Part shown: piece by piece, positions 9,194 to 17,622 of the stretch
Position numbering within the stretch: position 1 is the stretch's first letter
Layout: each line of letters starts with the position of its first letter
Assembly (NCBI RefSeq): GCF_002387895.1
Contig: NZ_DGLI01000028.1
Coordinates: 146,101-210,100, forward strand
DNA: 64,000 bases
Direction: 5' to 3'
Origin: Clostridium sp. UBA4548
GTDB taxonomy: Bacteria > Bacillota > Clostridia > Clostridiales > Clostridiaceae
Position numbers and translations under genes: made by a program
Notes under the pieces: generated by a model
What the model was told of the DNA's origin: nothing
Database searches by the model: none
The model's input: the letters and a program-made list of their open reading frames with translations, nothing else

Positions 9194-9213
9194 AAGTTTA
9201 CTTACATAAACTT
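9194..9213. promoter_or_regulatory. Candidate activator-binding palindrome (UAS) for the ornithine operon
   Basis: AAGTTTA at 9194-9200 and its complement TAAACTT at 9207-9213 flank a 6-base spacer. It lies about 140 bases upstream of the -24 element, a usual distance for a sigma-54 enhancer. The assignment to the adjacent regulator is inference. Confidence 0.4.
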
Positions 9214-9214
9214 C

Positions 9215-9254
9215 AAATAAAAAAGGGTAAATGCATATTTTTTTGCACTTACCC
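9215..9254 (-). terminator. Terminator of the sigma-54 activator gene
   Basis: Arms 9225-9235 and 9244-9254 pair over 11 bp (one G-T wobble). They are followed on the minus strand by TTTTTTATTT. It separates the regulator transcript from the ornithine operon. Confidence 0.9.
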
Positions 9255-9341
9255 TGCCGAATTTATGGCACCTGTATATTTTTAATAATTATTCACACTG
9301 TTATTTAACTATAATATTTAGAAATTAAAGTTTTCTTCCCA

Positions 9342-10700
9342 TTATAAATTGTATTTTTTTAATTTATATTGCAAATTCTGCCTAGAAATTTTTAGTTCTT
9401 CAGCTGTTCTAGTAATATTCTCTCCATTTTTTTTATATATTTTTGTTATTATGGCCTTTTCTACTTCCTCTAGATGGTTATTTAAAGATAAATCACCAGT
9501 AAACTTACTATCATTATTTAAATCTCCCACAATAGTAATTTTATTTTCAAAGAATTCTTTAGTTAGCACTTCCCCATCATCCACCATGTTCATAGCTGAT
9601 TCAATGGTATTTTTAAGTTCCCTGATATTTCCCGGCCAATTATATTCATAAAACTTTTTCCAAACCTCTTCACTAAGTCCCTTTATATTTTTAGAAAGAA
9701 GCGTGTTATAGTGACTTATAAAACTCTCTGTAATTTCTTTAATATCTTCTTTTCTTTCTCTAAGAGACGGTACATCAATTCTCATTACACTTAACCTATA
9801 ATAAAAATCTTTTCTAAGCTTTCCTTCTCTTATAAGTTTTTCTGGTTCTTCATTTAAGGTTGCAATAACTCTTACATCTATATCAATGATTTTATTGCTT
9901 CCAACAGGTCTTATATATCCATCTTGAAGTACTCTTAAAAGCTTAGATTGAAGATAAGGTTCCATGGAGTTAATTTCATCTAACAACACAGTTCCCCTAT
10001 GAGCTTCTTCAAATAGACCTTTTTTATTTTCTGCTCCTGTAAAGCCACCTTTCACAGTTCCAAATAGCATTCCTTCTAAAAGTGCACTAGGTATTGCTGC
10101 GCAATTTATAGGAATAAACGGTTTATCCTTTCTAATTCCATTATAATGGATGCTTTGAGCAAATAACTCTTTACCAGATCCAGTTTCCCCGTAAATTAGC
10201 ACAGAAGAATTTGAAAGACTTGCTTTTACAGCTTTATTTATTTCATTCCTTATTTTTGGGCTGTTCCCAATTATATCTTTAAAGGTGTAGTTATTTTCTT
10301 TTTCTTTTATCGCATTCTCTAGCATGCATATCTTTTCATTTAACTTTTTAAGCTGAGTCATATCTCTTGCAATTTCAATGGCAGCTACAGTTTTTCCCCC
10401 TATAACAACTGGCACTGTGGTGTTGATTGATGTAATGTTCTTACCATGATTATTGCTATATTGCTGAACTACATCTTTAAACTCCTCATTATTATTAAGG
10501 GCATTCATCAGTGTAGAGGTGCCTTCCATGCCCTTTAAATATTCATAAACTTTTTTGCCAAGAACATCTTCTCTTTTTAACCCTTCCATTGTTGCCATAG
10601 CAGTATTGTAATAAATAGTTTTGCCCTTACTATCGACTACATGTATTCCTTCTTTTAAGTTATTGATAAGATTTTCTAAAATACTTTCAATCTTATTCAT
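9342..10700 (-). CDS. RocR-like sigma-54-dependent transcription activator (PAS, AAA+, Fis HTH)
   Basis: A 452-residue enhancer-binding protein. Residues about 1-115 form a PAS sensor domain. Residues about 140-370 form the AAA+ domain with Walker A GETGSGKE, Walker B GTVLLDEINS and the sigma-54 contact loop GGFTGA (usually GAFTGA, with GSFTGA common in RocR types). The C-terminus is a Fis-type HTH (TAEELKISRQNLQYKLKKY). SD GGGGGA precedes the ATG. It is a single-gene unit ended by its own terminator and almost certainly drives the ornithine operon. The signal sensed by the PAS domain is unknown; ornithine or arginine is a reasonable guess. Confidence 0.9.
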   Translation of the reverse strand: MNKIESILENLINNLKEGIHVVDSKGKTIYYNTAMATMEGLKREDVLGKKVYEYLKGMEGTSTLMNALNNNEEFKDVVQQYSNNHGKNITSINTTVPVVIGGKTVAAIEIARDMTQLKKLNEKICMLENAIKEKENNYTFKDIIGNSPKIRNEINKAVKASLSNSSVLIYGETGSGKELFAQSIHYNGIRKDKPFIPINCAAIPSALLEGMLFGTVKGGFTGAENKKGLFEEAHRGTVLLDEINSMEPYLQSKLLRVLQDGYIRPVGSNKIIDIDVRVIATLNEEPEKLIREGKLRKDFYYRLSVMRIDVPSLRERKEDIKEITESFISHYNTLLSKNIKGLSEEVWKKFYEYNWPGNIRELKNTIESAMNMVDDGEVLTKEFFENKITIVGDLNNDSKFTGDLSLNNHLEEVEKAIITKIYKKNGENITRTAEELKISRQNLQYKLKKYNL

Positions 10701-11164
10701 TCATATCCCCCATTTTATATTAATTAACTAAGTTAAATCCTTTATTTTGTGTTGTAACTAACTTATAAGTAATTAAATTAATATTATCTTAGTACAAATT
10801 AAGAATTAAAGTCCTTAACTTGCACATAAATCTCTTTTATTCTTTTAAGTGTTTTATAGCAGAGTAAAATTAATTGTAACCCGATATCTCTATATTTGAA
10901 TCACTATAATTTAATTATAATTATACCTTTGTAATTAATCAATTCTAACAAAGCAAATCTACTCTGCCACCTTTGAACTATGACTAAATCTTAATATTCT
11001 AACAGATTACATTTTATTAAGTTTTTGATATATAATAACAATGATATAGATTTAAAAGGGAAATATTTCATATGTTTCTATATGAATGTCTTAAAGGCAT
11101 TAAAGTGTTTATTAAGTTTAATCATTTGATTTAATTCCCTATATTACTATAGGAGGTGTTTTCA
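10701..11164. other. Divergent intergenic region between the activator and the exporter
   Basis: About 460 AT-rich bases. TTACAT and TATAAT, 18 bases apart near 11005-11040, may be the exporter promoter on the plus strand. An 8-bp inverted repeat (GCAGAGTA 10859-10866, complement 10960-10967) with a nested AT-rich repeat may form RNA or DNA structure. Nothing else stands out. Confidence 0.4.
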
Positions 11165-11932
11165 ATGTATAATGATGAAATTGTCCATATAGCTGCTGAA
11201 GCTGGAAAAATAATGCTAGAAAATGGTGGAGAGACCTATAGAGTAGAACAAACTATTTCTATGATTTGTAATGCTTATAATATTAAATCAACTGAAAGCT
11301 TTGTTACCCCTACAGTAGTCATGATTTCTATCACAAATCAAATGGGGGAGACTACCACTGTTATAAGAAGAATTACTTCAAGAACAGTAGATCTTGAAAA
11401 AATAGCTGCAATAAATAATTTGTCTAGATCTTTGTATTCAAAACCTCTTTTGATGAAAGATTTAAAAGATGAAGTAAAAAAAATTGAAAGGCACCAAAGA
11501 TATGGTAATAAGATTACAATAATTGCTGCTGGTGTTACTACTTCCTTTTTCTCACTTTTATTCGGAGGAAATATTAGAGATTTCTTTATCTCCTTTATTG
11601 CAGGAATTTTAATTAAGCTCCTTAGTAATTATTTAGATAGATTAGATGTGAATGGGTTCTTTGTTAATGTATTAGGTGGTGCTTTAGCTGCCCTTATTGC
11701 TTTAATGGTTAGTACCTTCTTACCAGGCTTTAACGTAGATAAGATTATTATCGGTTCTATAATGCTTTTAGTTCCAGGTCTTGCTATAACTAATGGTATA
11801 CGTGATACCATTGCTGGTGACTTATTATCTGGATTATCTCGTTCCTTAGAAGCCCTGATGATTGCAGGCGCAATTGCAGCTGGAACAGGTATAGTATTTA
11901 AAACTTGGATATATATCTTTGGGGGAGTGTAA
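11165..11932 (+). CDS. Threonine/serine exporter ThrE, N-terminal-domain component (DUF1212 type)
   Basis: A 255-residue protein. The start is the ATG at 11165, eight bases after AGGAGG; the GTG at 11156 lies inside the SD. The first half is soluble (EAGKIMLENGGETYRVEQTI is the family signature) and the second half has about five membrane segments. Together with the next gene it forms a two-piece ThrE exporter for serine and threonine or related metabolites. The genes are nearly contiguous (2-base gap). Whether it exports products of amino-acid fermentation here is unknown. Confidence 0.85.
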   Translation: MYNDEIVHIAAEAGKIMLENGGETYRVEQTISMICNAYNIKSTESFVTPTVVMISITNQMGETTTVIRRITSRTVDLEKIAAINNLSRSLYSKPLLMKDLKDEVKKIERHQRYGNKITIIAAGVTTSFFSLLFGGNIRDFFISFIAGILIKLLSNYLDRLDVNGFFVNVLGGALAALIALMVSTFLPGFNVDKIIIGSIMLLVPGLAITNGIRDTIAGDLLSGLSRSLEALMIAGAIAAGTGIVFKTWIYIFGGV

Positions 11933-11934
11933 TT

Positions 11935-12381
11935 ATGATAAGTGTTTTATATGCCTTTATTAGTTCCTTAGGTTTTGGCATTTTATTTAATGTACGGGGT
12001 AAAAACTTGATAATTGCTTCAATTGGTGGAGGACTTGGATGGCTTTTTTACCTAATAACTAAGAATTCTACTGGTTCGGAAATTGTAGCTTTATTCGTTG
12101 CTTCTATAGTTATAAGTGTGTTTTCAGAAATTTTTGCAAGAATAATGAAAAATCCTGTAACAATATTCTTAATCTGTGCTCTAATTCCCTTAGTTCCTGG
12201 AGGTGGTATGTACTATACAACCTTTGAAGCAGTTCAAGGTAATGTAAGCAAATCTATTGTTCTGGGCATCCAAACCCTTTTCAACGCCGCTTCCATTGCT
12301 GTAGGAATAATTTTAGTTTCTACTATAAGTAAAATTATAAATAAATTGAAGTTTAATAAATTAGAAAGTTTGAAGAAATAA
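11935..12381 (+). CDS. Threonine/serine exporter ThrE, C-terminal-domain component (DUF3815 type)
   Basis: A 148-residue membrane protein with about four helices. The start is the ATG at 11935, with GGGGGAG just upstream inside the preceding gene's end. The motif ICALIPLVPGGGMYYTT near residue 85 is typical of the small ThrE subunit. It pairs with the preceding gene and is followed by a strong terminator. Confidence 0.85.
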   Translation: MISVLYAFISSLGFGILFNVRGKNLIIASIGGGLGWLFYLITKNSTGSEIVALFVASIVISVFSEIFARIMKNPVTIFLICALIPLVPGGGMYYTTFEAVQGNVSKSIVLGIQTLFNAASIAVGIILVSTISKIINKLKFNKLESLKK

Positions 12382-12382
12382 T

Positions 12383-12424
12383 AAAAATCTAGTAAGATTT
12401 TAAAAATCTTACTAGATTTTTTTG
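12383..12424 (+). terminator. Terminator of the exporter operon
   Basis: A near-perfect hairpin of about 17 bp (AAATCTAGTAAGATTTT and its complement) ends in a run of seven T on the plus strand, directly after the exporter stop codon. Confidence 0.92.
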
Positions 12425-13183
12425 AAACTTTTAATTGTAGCTTTTAACCTTTATGTATTTTTTTAAGTATCCATAGCATTTACTTATAGTATCTACCTAT
12501 ACTTTTTAAACTTATACATATGTTTTATAACTTGAAGGAAAATTATATTGTTGATTGATTAGATTAGCTCTTAAACGTTATAATTTTAACACCTTAATTT
12601 TAATATATTAAAAAATACTTTCAATATTTATTATATATGAAAATCACACTTGATATTGTAACCTTATTTTTTCATTCACAGTTTCAATTTAGTTATTTGT
12701 TTCAACATTTCCATTTTGTATATTTATACTAATAAATATTATATTTTTATATCGATTTTGATACTAAACCTTAACATTATGTGTAAATAAATTTTATAAC
12801 TTATAACTTACTCATGTTACATTTGCTCTTTAAACTTCTCAATATATGTAGATTCCATTACATAACCAACAGCTTTCTTTCTACCTAAAATCTCCCTGGA
12901 GATGTTTGAATTCACCTTCAATATAGGCTTGCTTTGTGAAAAGTTTAATTTATTAACTTTAAAAGTCTTAAAGAAACCAAATTGTATTTAAGTTTTATTT
13001 AAGTTATAACTTTATTCACCATATAATTTCTAAGATAAAAGTTTATTTTCTGCATGTTCAAAATTCTTAAAGTATCCACACTAGTAATAATTCGTAAGCT
13101 AAATGTTAATGTGATTTTTTTATATAATATAATGGATTTTTGTACACAATAACATTTATAAACTTGAATATTTTTATTAGAGA
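12425..13183. other. Long AT-rich intergenic region with a decayed reading frame
   Basis: About 760 bases without an intact gene. The only coding-like part is a minus-strand remnant at 12817-12987. The rest is very AT-rich and I see no RNA or regulatory pattern. Confidence 0.5.
12817..12987 (-). pseudogene. Possible C-terminal remnant of an unknown gene
   Basis: A 56-codon stretch is open from a stop at 12988-12990 to a TAA at 12817-12819. It has balanced amino-acid composition, for example REILGRKKAVGYVMESTYIE. There is no SD or start for the whole stretch. Its composition is more protein-like than the surrounding AT-rich DNA, so I read it as the tail of a deleted gene. The family is not recognised. 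Confidence 0.35.
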
Positions 13184-13218
13184 TAAAAAACTAGCAAGCT
13201 CAGCTTCCTTGCTAGTTT
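13184..13218 (-). terminator. Terminator of the XRE/TPR regulator gene
   Basis: AAACTAGCAAG at 13188-13198 pairs with its complement at 13208-13218 and is followed on the minus strand by a run of T. It lies 24 bases after the regulator stop. Confidence 0.85.
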
Positions 13219-13241
13219 ATATATATATATCTATAATAACA

Positions 13242-14546
13242 CTATTTATTTTCTAAGATAAATAACAACATAGTATCTATGCTTTCTCTATCCTCTATAC
13301 TATTATAAAACTGAATTAATTTAATTATATTTACATCATTATGATCTATAATTTTAAGAGATAATAACTCTAAAATATTATTCTTAAAATCATTTATGTT
13401 CTCTAAATTATTTTCTAAAACTAAAGCATTTAAATACTCTCCTAATGCTTTTCCTAGCAGCTCAAGGCTTTTGCCACTTTTACACATACTTATTACTTTT
13501 TCAAAATGCACCTTAGCCTGTTCTATGTCCTGTAATAAAGTTGATGCTATCCCCACTTGAAGATGTGCATTAACAATACAACAATCCTTATCTGTATTGG
13601 CACCATTGCTTAATTCATTGTTAAGCTTCTTTAAATAAGTTTTAATATTTTTGTAGTCCTTTAAAATTATGCAAATGTCTAATATATCAGTCATTATTAA
13701 TATCTTTCTAGCTACATTATTATTAATATACTCATCTAATATTACTTTACTTAATTTAAAACTATCATTAAATAGCTTTATTTGTTTAAGACAATGAGCC
13801 TTCAATCTATGAATTTCAAATAGTTCTCCAGATGCTAACTTTGGAAATGCACTTAAAATTTCTTGGATTTCCTCTAACGCCTGGTTATATTTTTTTAAAT
13901 TTATATTTGCTAATAGATTATTAAAAGTTAATTTATATTTTAGTTCCCTACTTAAAGCCCCGTCATACTTAAGAGCTAAGCTGTTAAAATGTATAGCTTC
14001 CTCATATTTCATTAGTATTAAACATAAATCACCAATTTTTTCAAGAATTATTGATAATACTTTAGAATCCTCTATCCTAGTAGCATTCTCCAAAGCTTTA
14101 ACATAATACATATAACTTTTATCATAATCTCTTTGACTTTCATATATCTCCCCTATTTTTTCATAAAGAACTAGGTTCTTTTCTGGTTCCCCGTACTTCA
14201 TACAAAAAACCTCTATTTCATCCATTTCTTTAACTAAATTTTCAGAGAAGCTATTCTCGTTTTCAACTAAAATTTCTATATAATTATCTGCAATTTTATT
14301 AGATTGTTCTTTAATATCCTCTAATAAATAACTAGCTTCAACAGAGAAATCAATGTCTCTCTCTTTGCAGATTCTATTAATATTATCTGCAATTATTTGT
14401 GCCACGTTGGGTGTAAGATTAGTTTTATTGTTTTCGATTATGCTTATAAGTTCTCTTGTTATTTCCCCACCAGTAATGTCTTGTTGTCTAATTTTAAAGT
14501 TTTTTCGTATTCTTTTTATTTTTTCTCCTTGTGATAAAATTTCCAT
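13242..14546 (-). CDS. XRE-type HTH regulator with TPR repeats
   Basis: A 434-residue protein with an N-terminal XRE helix-turn-helix (residues about 5-60, GEKIKRIRKNFKIRQQDITG) and a long helical C-terminal part with TPR-like units such as YEKIGEIYESQRDYDKSYMYYVKALE. The layout resembles RRNPP-type peptide-responsive regulators and the clostridial HTH-TPR regulators. SD GAGGAG precedes the ATG. It stands alone between two long AT-rich regions, so its target is not indicated. No signalling-peptide gene is visible beside it. Confidence 0.8.
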   Translation of the reverse strand: MEILSQGEKIKRIRKNFKIRQQDITGGEITRELISIIENNKTNLTPNVAQIIADNINRICKERDIDFSVEASYLLEDIKEQSNKIADNYIEILVENENSFSENLVKEMDEIEVFCMKYGEPEKNLVLYEKIGEIYESQRDYDKSYMYYVKALENATRIEDSKVLSIILEKIGDLCLILMKYEEAIHFNSLALKYDGALSRELKYKLTFNNLLANINLKKYNQALEEIQEILSAFPKLASGELFEIHRLKAHCLKQIKLFNDSFKLSKVILDEYINNNVARKILIMTDILDICIILKDYKNIKTYLKKLNNELSNGANTDKDCCIVNAHLQVGIASTLLQDIEQAKVHFEKVISMCKSGKSLELLGKALGEYLNALVLENNLENINDFKNNILELLSLKIIDHNDVNIIKLIQFYNSIEDRESIDTMLLFILENK

Positions 14547-15086
14547 AACCTATTCTCCTCATCCAAAACCTTTGTGTTAAATAATACCGACATAACCACC
14601 ATATCAACCCTTATTTTACCAATTAGCTAATGAATTTTATTTTGTTTAGCAACCTTCTTAAAAGTTTCCTCCACCAATACCTAATTTGCATAAAAGCCCC
14701 TCTGGTAAAGAGATAGGTGATTTAATACCTCAAAATGTTGCTAATCAACTGCTTTAGTGTAAGAAATAGAATTAGTTATTTAAGTTTTTGCAAAACCTTA
14801 CAGTAGAGTAATTTAATTTACTTACATTTAGTAACCTGTACTGTAAAATTATACTAGTTAACATATCTCTATTATACTATTTTTTATAAAAAAATAAAGC
14901 ATATTTATAGAAGGTTTTTTTATTATGAAGAATTTTTTTCAAAAATTATAATTCATTATTATGAATTTGTTACTTAACTTATAAATTCCTTAATTTTTAT
15001 TAGTTGCTTTTTTAAAATCCTTGCACTGTACTCCCTTTAGAGAATAGACATTATATAAAGAATTATTGAAAATACAATTATGCATA
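14547..15086. other. Intergenic region upstream of the XRE/TPR gene
   Basis: About 540 AT-rich bases. It must hold the regulator's promoter, but I see no convincing gene, repeat or RNA. Confidence 0.4.
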
Positions 15087-15115
15087 TAAAAAAATACCAC
15101 TCAAATGAGTGGTAT
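15087..15115 (-). terminator. Terminator downstream of the candidate 6S RNA
   Basis: ATACCACTCA at 15094-15103 pairs with its complement at 15106-15115 (10 bp) and is followed on the minus strand by a run of seven T. A second 12-bp hairpin without a T-run lies at 15132-15161. Confidence 0.8.
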
Positions 15116-15179
15116 CTTAATTCTCATAATGAGAGTTAGCAAGAATAATCTTGCTAACTCTATTATTTAAAGTAAAATC

Positions 15180-15388
15180 TTTAATATAAACCGCTGTGCC
15201 GTTTATGCTGGTATATTTGAACCCGTTCTCTTACGGGTGGATTCCGCCTTTTTACTTCTGGTACCTATCAGTTAATATTAATAATAAAGGATAGGTCAAC
15301 ACTCCATAAAAAGAACTTCTTCCTTTTAAATCACTGTTGGCTCAACATAGACCAGTTCCGCGCACACAGCAGATCATTTCTAACTTGT
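15180..15388 (-). ncRNA. ssrS: Candidate 6S RNA
   Basis: A minus-strand RNA of about 200 nt is suggested by a strong sigma-A promoter just upstream, a GC-richer body in AT-rich DNA, and a closing stem between 15363-15372 and 15191-15200. Internal hairpins are visible (CCTATC/GATAGG and ACCCGT/ACGGGT). The position right after aspS matches the place of 6S-1 RNA (bsrA) next to aspS in Bacillus subtilis. 6S RNA binds the housekeeping RNA polymerase. The exact ends and identity need a covariance-model search. tmRNA, SRP RNA and RNase P motifs are not seen. Confidence 0.6.
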
Positions 15389-15394
15389 AACTAC

Positions 15395-15423
15395 ATTATA
15401 TAATAATTTTAGTGTAATTGCAA
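15395..15423 (-). promoter_or_regulatory. Sigma-A promoter of the candidate 6S RNA
   Basis: On the minus strand, TTGCAA (15423-15418) and TATAAT (15400-15395) are 17 bases apart. Transcription should start near 15388. Confidence 0.75.
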
Positions 15424-15759
15424 ATAGAATTAAAATTTCATACTAAAGATTTTACAATAATAGTATATCCGCTATGCCGGATATTATTCTTTTTAAAATC
15501 TGGATGAGTTTCTTGTATTTAACAACTTAAACTTAAAACCTTTCATCCTATAAAGGACTTCTATTTAAACCTAATAACTCCTAGCCACAACCAAGTATAC
15601 ATTATATAATTAATATTTTTCTTTATATATAGAATAGAATAAAGAAACTACACTAATAATAAACTTGCTTTTGTACTCTCTTTTATATAAGTTGCTTTTA
15701 ATTTATTAAGTAATGTAGGGACTCCTTCGAAACTTATATAATTAACTTACAATGTAAAA
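15424..15759. other. Gap between aspS and the 6S promoter
   Basis: About 335 AT-rich bases downstream of aspS. I see no gene and no clear terminator for the aspS operon. Confidence 0.4.
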
Positions 15760-17541
15760 TTAATTGTTCTTAGCTATATTAATTCCAAGTTCTTTAAGTT
15801 GTTTTTCTTCAACCACGTTTGGCGCCTCACTCATTGGACAGTATGCATTTTGATTCTTAGGGAAAGTAATAACATCCTTAATGTTATCAGTACCTGCTAG
15901 GAACATTACCATTCTATCTAATCCATATGCTAACCCGCCATGTGGTGGTGGTCCATATTTGAAGGCTTCCAATAAAAATCCAAATCTTTCCCAAGCACTT
16001 TCTTGACTAAAACCAAGAAGACTGAACATCTTTTCTTGAAGCTTGGTATCGTGGATTCTTATACTTCCTCCACCTAACTCCTCACCATTTAATACAATGT
16101 CATAAGCCTTTGCTCTAACTCTCTTTGGATCAGTCTCTAAGTACTGTAAATCTTCATCCATTGGTGATGTGAATGGATGGTGAAGAGCCACATATCTATT
16201 TTCTTCTTCATCATATTCAAGAAGTGGGAATTCTGTTATCCATACAAAGTTAAACTCTTTGTTATTTTCTAAAATCCCTAGTTCTTTTGCAAGTTCTAAT
16301 CTTAATGCTCCTAGTGATTGTAATACTACATTATCCATATCAGCTACAATTAGTATTAAATCTCCTGTTTTTGCACCAGAAGCTTCAATAATAGCTTGCA
16401 TTCCAGCTTCATCAAAGAATTTAGATATTGGAGATTTTATTTCATCTTCTTTATAAGCTATCCAAGCAAGTCCCTTTGCCTTATAAGTTTTTACAAACTC
16501 CCCAAGCTTATCAAGTTTCTTTCTTCCCATATCGGCAGAGTTCTCAGCAACTATAGCTCTTACTGAACCACCATTTTCTATAGCATTTTTAAATACAGCA
16601 AATTCTGTACCTCTTACTGCCTCAGTAATATCTTTTATTTCCATGCCAAATCTTAAATCCGGCTTATCACTACCGTATTTACTCATAGCTTCTGCATAAG
16701 GCATTCTTCTAATTGGAAGTTTAACTTCCTCACCAATTACTTCTTTGAATACTCTTTGAATTAAGCCTTCGTTTAATGAAATGACATCGTTAAGTTCTAC
16801 AAAGCTCATTTCTAAATCTATTTGTGTGAACTCTGGCTGTCTGTTTGATCTTAAATCCTCATCTCTAAAGCACTTAACAATTTGGAAGTATCTATCAAAA
16901 CCTGATACCATTAATAATTGCTTAAATATTTGTGGAGATTGTGGAAGTGCATAAAACATTCCTGGATAATTTCTACTTGGAACTAAGTAATCCCTAGCCC
17001 CTTCTGGAGTGCTCTTAGTTAGCATTGGAGTCTCCATTTCTAGAAATCCATTCTCATCTAGATAATCTCTAACTACCTTAGATGCTTTATGTCTTATCAT
17101 AAGAATTTTTTGCATATCCGGTCTTCTAAGATCAAGATAACGATATTTAAGTCTTATATTTTCTGATGCATCCAAATCCTCTTTTATGTAAATTGGAGGT
17201 GTTTCAGACTCAGAAAGTATTTTAATACTTTCACCCTTTAACTCTACCATTCCTGTTGGTAAATTTGCATTTGGTGCTTCTCTCTTTATTACTTCACCAG
17301 TAACTGCAACACAGTATTCTGACTTAGCTAAGTCTGCCTTTTCAAAAGCTTCCTTATTTATTTCTTCACCAAACACTACTTGTAAGAGTCCAGTTCTATC
17401 TCTTAAGTCAATAAAAACCAAACTTCCTAAATTTCTTTTTCTTTGAACCCATCCCATTACAGTAACTTTTTGTCCTACTTGACTTTCTCTAAGTTCACCG
17501 CACATTAGGTTTCTTTTAAGTCCATTAAGTGACTCACCCAT
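15760..17541 (-). CDS. aspS: Aspartate--tRNA ligase
   Basis: A 593-residue bacterial-type class II synthetase, usual length. It has an N-terminal OB anticodon-binding domain (VTVMGWVQRKRNLGSLVFIDLRDR), motif 2 (FRDEDLRSNRQPEFTQIDLEMSF), an inserted GAD domain (residues about 300-420) and motif 3 (GGLAYGLDRMVMFLAG). It charges tRNA-Asp with aspartate. SD AGGGAGG precedes the ATG. It follows hisS by about 80 bases, as in many Firmicutes, in a hemZ-hisS-aspS run. Confidence 0.98.
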   Translation of the reverse strand: MGESLNGLKRNLMCGELRESQVGQKVTVMGWVQRKRNLGSLVFIDLRDRTGLLQVVFGEEINKEAFEKADLAKSEYCVAVTGEVIKREAPNANLPTGMVELKGESIKILSESETPPIYIKEDLDASENIRLKYRYLDLRRPDMQKILMIRHKASKVVRDYLDENGFLEMETPMLTKSTPEGARDYLVPSRNYPGMFYALPQSPQIFKQLLMVSGFDRYFQIVKCFRDEDLRSNRQPEFTQIDLEMSFVELNDVISLNEGLIQRVFKEVIGEEVKLPIRRMPYAEAMSKYGSDKPDLRFGMEIKDITEAVRGTEFAVFKNAIENGGSVRAIVAENSADMGRKKLDKLGEFVKTYKAKGLAWIAYKEDEIKSPISKFFDEAGMQAIIEASGAKTGDLILIVADMDNVVLQSLGALRLELAKELGILENNKEFNFVWITEFPLLEYDEEENRYVALHHPFTSPMDEDLQYLETDPKRVRAKAYDIVLNGEELGGGSIRIHDTKLQEKMFSLLGFSQESAWERFGFLLEAFKYGPPPHGGLAYGLDRMVMFLAGTDNIKDVITFPKNQNAYCPMSEAPNVVEEKQLKELGINIAKNN

Positions 17542-17622
17542 TTATTTTTCCTCCCTTTATGTTACAAGAAGCAAATTGCCTCTTTAATTCCATTACAGCT
17601 TCTAAATTTGTATAATTTTAAA

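Noticed and set aside
15225..15256. T-box-like sequence (GGGTGGATTCCGCC) on the plus strand
   Set aside because: It only partly matches the T-box consensus, no plus-strand gene lies downstream, and the same bases fold as part of the minus-strand 6S-like RNA.
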